Under the pieces are notes generated by a model. It saw only the letters and a list, made by a program, of their open reading frames with translations, was not told where the DNA came from and did no database searches. Shown here piece by piece: positions 5,972-9,115 of a stretch of DNA of 9,115 nt. Where the stretch lies: assembly GCA_903929895.1 (NCBI GenBank), contig CAIYWM010000540.1, forward strand, positions 1 through 9,115, written 5' to 3'. Both the position numbers and the translations under genes were made by a program. This DNA comes from an uncultured Alphaproteobacteria bacterium (GTDB lineage: Bacteria > Pseudomonadota > Alphaproteobacteria > Reyranellales > Reyranellaceae). The first letter of the stretch is position 1. The number at the start of each line of letters is the position of its first letter.

Positions 5972-6466
5972 ATGACACGCAGGATCCATATAGCTCCGCC
6001 GCGCGATACGGCGGACTTCAACGCCATCGCCGAACTGGTCCGGGAATATGCAGGATCGCTTGGCTTCTCCCTCGACTATCAGGACTTCGAGGCGGAAGTT
6101 GGCGACCTCCGCGCAAAGTATGGCCCTCCCGGCGGGGCCCTGTTGCTCGCACGGGTCGACGGCGAACCGGCCGGCATCGTGGCGCTTCGGCAACTGGAGA
6201 CGGGCATCGGGGAGATGAAGCGGCTTTATGTCAGGCCGGGCTTCCGCGGGGAGCGTACCGAGGCCGGAATTTCGATCGGGCGAGATCTCGCCTTTCGCAT
6301 CGTCGAGGCGGCGCGCGCCTGCGGTCATCGACGTCTCAGGCTGGACACAATCGGCCCCCAAATGGAGGCGGCGATCAGGCTCTATCGGACGATGGGCTTC
6401 ACCGAGATCGCACCCTATTACCCCAGTCCGGTGCCCGGCACCGTCTACATGGAGCTGGTCCTTTGA
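5972..6466 (+). CDS. GNAT family N-acetyltransferase
   Basis: The 164-residue protein has the GNAT fold pattern. There is an N-terminal strand and helix (ADFNAIAELVREYAGSLG, 14-31), a central sheet with GGALLLARVDGEPAGIVALR (54-73), motif A beginning EMKRLYVRPGFRG (81-93), a second strand RLRLDT (121-126), and motif B ending AIRLYRTMGFTEIAPYY (134-150). These enzymes transfer an acetyl group from acetyl-CoA to an amine; the acceptor is unknown. The pyrophosphate loop is unusual: between RG at 92-93 and IGRDL at 102-106 there appear to be several extra residues (ERTEAGIS) compared with the usual RGxGxG/A spacing. I chose the ATG at 5972 because the longer open frame runs antisense through the Bug gene. 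An upstream ATG at 5964 opens only a three-codon frame that ends at a TGA overlapping this start. The MaoC gene follows with a 4-bp overlap. Confidence 0.88.
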   Translation: MTRRIHIAPPRDTADFNAIAELVREYAGSLGFSLDYQDFEAEVGDLRAKYGPPGGALLLARVDGEPAGIVALRQLETGIGEMKRLYVRPGFRGERTEAGISIGRDLAFRIVEAARACGHRRLRLDTIGPQMEAAIRLYRTMGFTEIAPYYPSPVPGTVYMELVL

Positions 6467-6915
6467 CCGATCGCTTCTTCGAGGATTTCAAGGTCGGCGA
6501 CCGCTTCACGAGTGGCGGCATGACGATCACCGAGGCCGCCATCATCGACTTCGCCCGCCAGTGGGACCCGCAGCCCTTTCACACCGACCCCGCGTTCGCC
6601 TCGAAGTGGACGTTCGGCGGGCTGATCGCCTCCGGTCTCCACACGATGGCGGCGACGCTGCGCCTGTGGCTCGACCTCGGCATCTTCCGAGCCTGCAGCC
6701 TGGGTTCTCCCGGCATCGGCGAGGTCCAGTTTCCCCGTCCCGTCCGCCCCGGCGACACGCTGCGCGTGGTGTCCGACATCGTCCAGCTCCGGCCCTCGAC
6801 CTCCCGGCCGGACCGCGGCATTGCCCGACTGCGCCAGGTCACGATCAACCAGCGCGGCGAACAGGTCATGGAACAGGAGACCACGGTCTTCCTGAAGCGT
6901 CGCGCCGCGGCCTAA
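6463..6915 (+). CDS. MaoC-type (R)-specific enoyl-CoA hydratase/dehydratase, TTG start
   Basis: The 150-residue product is a single hot-dog domain of the MaoC family, which hydrates enoyl-CoA thioesters or dehydrates 3-hydroxyacyl-CoAs. The opening FFEDFKVGDRF (5-15) and the catalytic loop ARQWDPQPFHTDP (31-43), with Asp35 and His40 as the predicted dyad, are typical. They are followed by FGGLIASGLHTM (51-62) and SPGIGEVQFPRPVRPGDTL. The start is a TTG whose last two bases belong to the TGA of the GNAT gene (TTGA overlap). Homology requires this start, since the next ATG (residue 20) would remove the first strand. Translational coupling with the acetyltransferase is likely. The substrate is unknown; short single-domain members often act on branched or short-chain acyl-CoAs. 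The stop codon overlaps that of the convergent Nudix gene. Confidence 0.92.
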   Translation: MTDRFFEDFKVGDRFTSGGMTITEAAIIDFARQWDPQPFHTDPAFASKWTFGGLIASGLHTMAATLRLWLDLGIFRACSLGSPGIGEVQFPRPVRPGDTLRVVSDIVQLRPSTSRPDRGIARLRQVTINQRGEQVMEQETTVFLKRRAAA

Positions 6916-7541
6916 CGCCAGGCGAAGACCGGCTGTTCGTAGTGGTCGACGCGCGTATCGCGGCCGGCCAGTGCCACTTCCCGGAACTGGAACAGCACCG
7001 CCGCCGTCGGCGCATTCACCGTCGCCACCGGCAGCGGCAGGCGGATGATCGGGCGGTCGGATTCCTCGATCGCCAGAATCTCCGGCGACCCCTCCCGGAA
7101 GAGCTCCCCGCAGCCGATCCGATAGGCGCCGGCCACTTCAGACGGATTGGGCGTCAGCGTGACCCCGGGCGCCCAAACCACGACCGGCGCGATCAGGTAG
7201 CCCGACCGGGTCGGATAGTCGTCGAGCGTCCCCAGGATATCGTCGGTAGACGCCAGCACGCCCAGCTCCTCGTGCAGCTCGCGCAGCGCGGTCTGCTCGA
7301 TCGTCTCGCCGGGATCGACCCGCCCGCCCGGCAGGGCCCACTGACCGCCATGGGCCCGCAGTTTCGGCGTACGCCGGGTCAGCAGGAAGGCGGCCTCGCC
7401 GGGCTCGTCGCCTTCGGCGATGACGATCGCCACCGCGGCCCGCTTGAGGCCGCCGGCATCGACACGGCGGCGCAGGTCGAAGCGTCCGAGATGCTCCATG
7501 ACCCGGGCACGCAGGGCTTCATCCAGGGGAATCGGGTTCAC
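6912..7541 (-). CDS. Nudix hydrolase, CoA-diphosphatase-like, GTG start
   Basis: The 209-residue protein has a complete Nudix box: Gly73-x5-Glu79-x7-Arg87-Glu-Leu-x-Glu91-Glu92-x-Gly94. Just ahead, LLTRRTPKLRAHGGQ (53-67) followed by PGGR (71-74) resembles the UPF0035 signature (LLTxRxxxLRxHxGQ then PGGR) of CoA pyrophosphatases, which cleave CoA or acyl-CoA to phosphopantetheine products and 3',5'-ADP. Trp and Ala stand where that signature usually has Ser and Phe, so another nucleotide-diphosphate substrate is possible. The start is GTG, fused to the TGA stop of the upstream methyltransferase (GTGA, 4-bp overlap). A GGAG lies 12 bases upstream, inside a small hairpin. It appears to be the last gene of the minus-strand block GT2-methyltransferase-Nudix. 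Confidence 0.92.
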   Translation of the reverse strand: MNPIPLDEALRARVMEHLGRFDLRRRVDAGGLKRAAVAIVIAEGDEPGEAAFLLTRRTPKLRAHGGQWALPGGRVDPGETIEQTALRELHEELGVLASTDDILGTLDDYPTRSGYLIAPVVVWAPGVTLTPNPSEVAGAYRIGCGELFREGSPEILAIEESDRPIIRLPLPVATVNAPTAAVLFQFREVALAGRDTRVDHYEQPVFAWR

Positions 7542-8158
7542 GGGCCGGAGGGTCTCCGGAATGTCCAGACGACGGCAGGGGGCATGTTGCGCCAGATGCG
7601 CGGGCCCCGCGAGCCGACGAGCCGCAGCGCCTGGGAGAGGCTGCGCGGCACCGGCTGCGCCGGGCCATAAGTGAATTGGACCAGTGAGCCACCGCGCGGC
7701 AAGGCGTCGAACACGCCCTCCACGATACCGCGCACCACATCTGCGGGAAGCGACAGCAGCGGCAGGCTCGACACGACCGCCGACACCGAGCCTATCCCCT
7801 GCTCCGCCAGGATCTTCGGCAGCCTGGCGGCGTCGCCCTCGACGATCTTTGGCCCGGCGAAATGCCGCCGCAGGAACGAAGCGAGCTCGGGATCGCGCTC
7901 GACCAGCGCCAAACGGTCGGCGGGAATGCCCGCCGCCAGGAGCGCCTTGGTGACCTCGCCAGTGCCCGCGCCCAGTTCGATCACGTGGCCCTCGCGGCCC
8001 TTCATCTCGGCGAAGGTGGTCCGCGCCATGGCCTCGGCCAGCAGCCGGCCGCTCGGCACGACCGCGCCCACCGCAAACGGCCGGCGCAGCCAGCGTTTCA
8101 GGAACAGGGCGGTGCCGGCGCGCGAGCCGAGGTCGTCACGAGTCTCGATCGGGGGCAT
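7538..8158 (-). CDS. PmtA-like class I SAM-dependent methyltransferase (phospholipid N-methyltransferase type)
   Basis: The 206-residue product has a Rossmann methyltransferase core: motif I VIELGAGTGEVT (59-70), acidic strand-end LVERDPE (85-91), GDA (108-110), the catalytic-side SSLPLLSLP (130-138) and QFTYGP (161-166). The N-terminal FLKRWLRRPFAVGAVVPSG (19-37) and the ending RNMPPAVVWTFRR (190-202) are characteristic of the PmtA type of Rhodobacter and rhizobia, which methylates phosphatidylethanolamine toward phosphatidylcholine at the inner membrane. The basic, amphipathic N-terminus fits membrane association. Some relatives are annotated as rRNA adenine methyltransferases, so the lipid substrate is a likely but unproven reading. 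The ATG at 8158 has no Shine-Dalgarno sequence in range; TAGCGT lies 6 bases upstream. It follows the glycosyltransferase after 53 bp and overlaps the Nudix gene by 4 bp. Confidence 0.85.
   Translation of the reverse strand: MPPIETRDDLGSRAGTALFLKRWLRRPFAVGAVVPSGRLLAEAMARTTFAEMKGREGHVIELGAGTGEVTKALLAAGIPADRLALVERDPELASFLRRHFAGPKIVEGDAARLPKILAEQGIGSVSAVVSSLPLLSLPADVVRGIVEGVFDALPRGGSLVQFTYGPAQPVPRSLSQALRLVGSRGPRIWRNMPPAVVWTFRRPSGP
7545..7559 (-). promoter_or_regulatory. Hairpin holding the Nudix ribosome-binding region
   Basis: CCGGAG and CTCCGG form a perfect 6-bp stem with a 3-base loop within the last codons of the methyltransferase gene. On the minus-strand mRNA the 5' arm contains GGAG, the only Shine-Dalgarno-like sequence for the Nudix GTG, and the 3' arm ends three bases before it. 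A ribosome finishing the methyltransferase would open the stem, so this fits coupled translation. The function is inferred. Confidence 0.35.
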
Positions 8159-8211
8159 GGCAGAACGCTAACAGACACCTTTCCAAGTCGACAGGAAAAA
8201 GCAGCCGCTCC

Positions 8212-9115
8212 CTATTGCGCGGGTTGCATGGCCGGGTCCGTCGCAGGCGCGGGAGCCGGCGCCTCGAACACCGGCTCGGCATGCCGCATCTGCTCCACGG
8301 CATTGACCATGGAGACGTACACGGCGGCCACGTAGGGAAGCGACTGCACGATCATGAACAGCGACCACAGGCGGGCCTCGGGGTCGACGACACCGTTGCC
8401 GAACCACAGCACCGCCGCCGCGATCCACAGCAGCGCGGCCAGCAGCGCCTCGCCGCGCGCCATGCCGAGCGCCATCCCAAGCGTCGCGCGCTCATCCATC
8501 TTGGGCGTGCGCATGAACGGCAGGCGGCTGGTCGCCAGGCCGTAGATCACCGCCCGGCCCACCGTATAGGTGAGCGCAAGGCCAGCCAGCGAGGCGCCGA
8601 TGCTCTGGCGGAAGGTGCAGCGCACGCGGTCGAAATACAGGCCGAACGAATAGAGCAGCTTGAAGACGAAGATGCCGATGGTCGGCGCGATGAACTCAGC
8701 CGGTGGCAGGCCGACCGGCTTCATTCCGAACAGGGGCGGCAAGACGACCGCCAGCACCCAGGCCAGCCCTGCCCAGGTGAAGATCAGGTTCAGCGCATCG
8801 GCGAACCAGGGCATCCAGCCGACGACAAAATGATACTTCTGCCAGAAGGTCAGCTTGGTATCGCCGAAGAACATCTTGCCCGCATGGGCCTTCATGATCT
8901 GCATGGCGCCATAGGCCCAGCGGAAGCGCTGCTTCTTGTAGCCCGAGAAATGATCGGGCGTCAGGCCGTGCCCGAAGCGCTCGCGGCTGTACATCGCGCC
9001 ATAGCCGTTCTCCATCAGGCGCAGGCCGAGTTCGGTATCCTCGGTGATGCACCAGGTGGCCCATCCGCCCATCTCCTCCATGCAGGAACGGCGCACCAGG
9101 GTCATCGTGCCGTGC
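8212..9115 (-). CDS. GT2 processive glycosyltransferase (BcsA/NdvB-like), C-terminal part, cut by window edge
   Basis: The gene runs off the right edge: three more in-frame codons (His-Gly-Thr) precede the Met at 9105, and H-G-T-M-T-L-V-R-R is an internal GT2 motif, so that Met is not the start. The visible 300 residues contain the second half of the catalytic domain, with TEDTELGLRL and the QRFRW motif (QxxRW) expected of processive beta-glycan synthases acting at the inner membrane. About five hydrophobic membrane segments follow, then a Pro/Ala-rich tail (EAPAPAPATDP). The family polymerises nucleotide-sugar-derived glycans such as cellulose, cyclic or linear beta-glucans; which one cannot be told, and no BcsB- or PilZ-like part is visible. 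It is first in the same-strand series with the PmtA-like and Nudix genes, 53 bp upstream of the former. Confidence 0.9.
   Translation of the reverse strand, partial: HGTMTLVRRSCMEEMGGWATWCITEDTELGLRLMENGYGAMYSRERFGHGLTPDHFSGYKKQRFRWAYGAMQIMKAHAGKMFFGDTKLTFWQKYHFVVGWMPWFADALNLIFTWAGLAWVLAVVLPPLFGMKPVGLPPAEFIAPTIGIFVFKLLYSFGLYFDRVRCTFRQSIGASLAGLALTYTVGRAVIYGLATSRLPFMRTPKMDERATLGMALGMARGEALLAALLWIAAAVLWFGNGVVDPEARLWSLFMIVQSLPYVAAVYVSMVNAVEQMRHAEPVFEAPAPAPATDPAMQPAQ

Noticed and set aside
5964..5974. Three-codon upstream frame (ATG ACC GCA TGA) whose stop overlaps the GNAT start
   Set aside because: It could in principle be a regulatory mini-ORF, but there is no good ribosome site and such short frames are common by chance.
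6228..7670. 480-codon open frame on the plus strand
   Set aside because: It crosses the GNAT, MaoC and Nudix genes in the wrong frame or strand and has Arg/Pro-rich shadow composition.
8190..8211. Intrinsic terminator after the glycosyltransferase
   Set aside because: There is a run of five U on the minus-strand transcript (8200-8196), but the sequence before it forms only a 3-bp stem. Nearby TTTCC/GGAAA pairing is on the wrong side of the U run.
1..9115. tRNA, rRNA, CRISPR, insertion sequence, attachment site or phage genes
   Set aside because: I scanned for clustered direct repeats, terminal inverted repeats, transposase or integrase motifs and tRNA-like folds and saw none.

Overview
The window is an ordinary-looking, gene-dense stretch of a GC-rich proteobacterial chromosome, most likely alphaproteobacterial. 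That placement is inferred from four things: the strong GC bias with long antisense shadow frames, a PmtA-type phospholipid methyltransferase, a large IorA with a C-terminal ferredoxin module, and an orphan Bug-type periplasmic binding protein. A Rhodospirillales/Reyranella-like or rhizobial organism would fit, but nothing here fixes the genus. I see no tRNA, rRNA, CRISPR array, insertion sequence, phage gene or sign of recent transfer. Coding density is very high: the longest gap between genes is 61 bp, so no stretch over 300 bp lacks a gene.

There are eleven protein genes in five transcription blocks. (1) Minus strand, 2813 to 40: a short DTW-domain protein (tRNA acp3U-type modification family), then the alpha subunit of an indolepyruvate ferredoxin oxidoreductase. 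The beta subunit would be expected beyond the left edge. (2) Plus strand, 2848 to 4930: a 263-residue protein of unknown function made of two gapless copies of one ~87-residue module, then a 73-residue stand-alone biotin/lipoyl carrier, then a YeiH/UPF0324 membrane protein whose start overlaps the end of the carrier gene by 8 bp. (3) Minus strand, 5910 to 4927: an exported Bug/TctC solute-binding protein with no TctAB partner in view. (4) Plus strand, 5972 to 6915: a GNAT acetyltransferase and a MaoC-type hydratase starting at TTG, sharing 4 bp. (5) Minus strand, from the right edge to 6912: the C-terminal part of a processive GT2 glycosyltransferase, a PmtA-like methyltransferase, and a Nudix hydrolase starting at GTG, with a 4-bp overlap between the last two.

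The blocks are packed so tightly that both convergent pairs (YeiH/Bug and MaoC/Nudix) overlap at their stop codons, and the divergent pair DTW/duplicated protein is separated by only 34 bp. The most interesting unit is block 2: an uncharacterised duplicated-domain protein with a minimal biotin carrier in the same reading frame, one stop codon and six codons apart, and no biotin carboxylase in view. The two minus-strand genes of block 1 also share a promoter-like arrangement (TCGCGT, 17 bp, TATAC) placed 6-7 nt before the ATG, which would imply leaderless transcripts if real.
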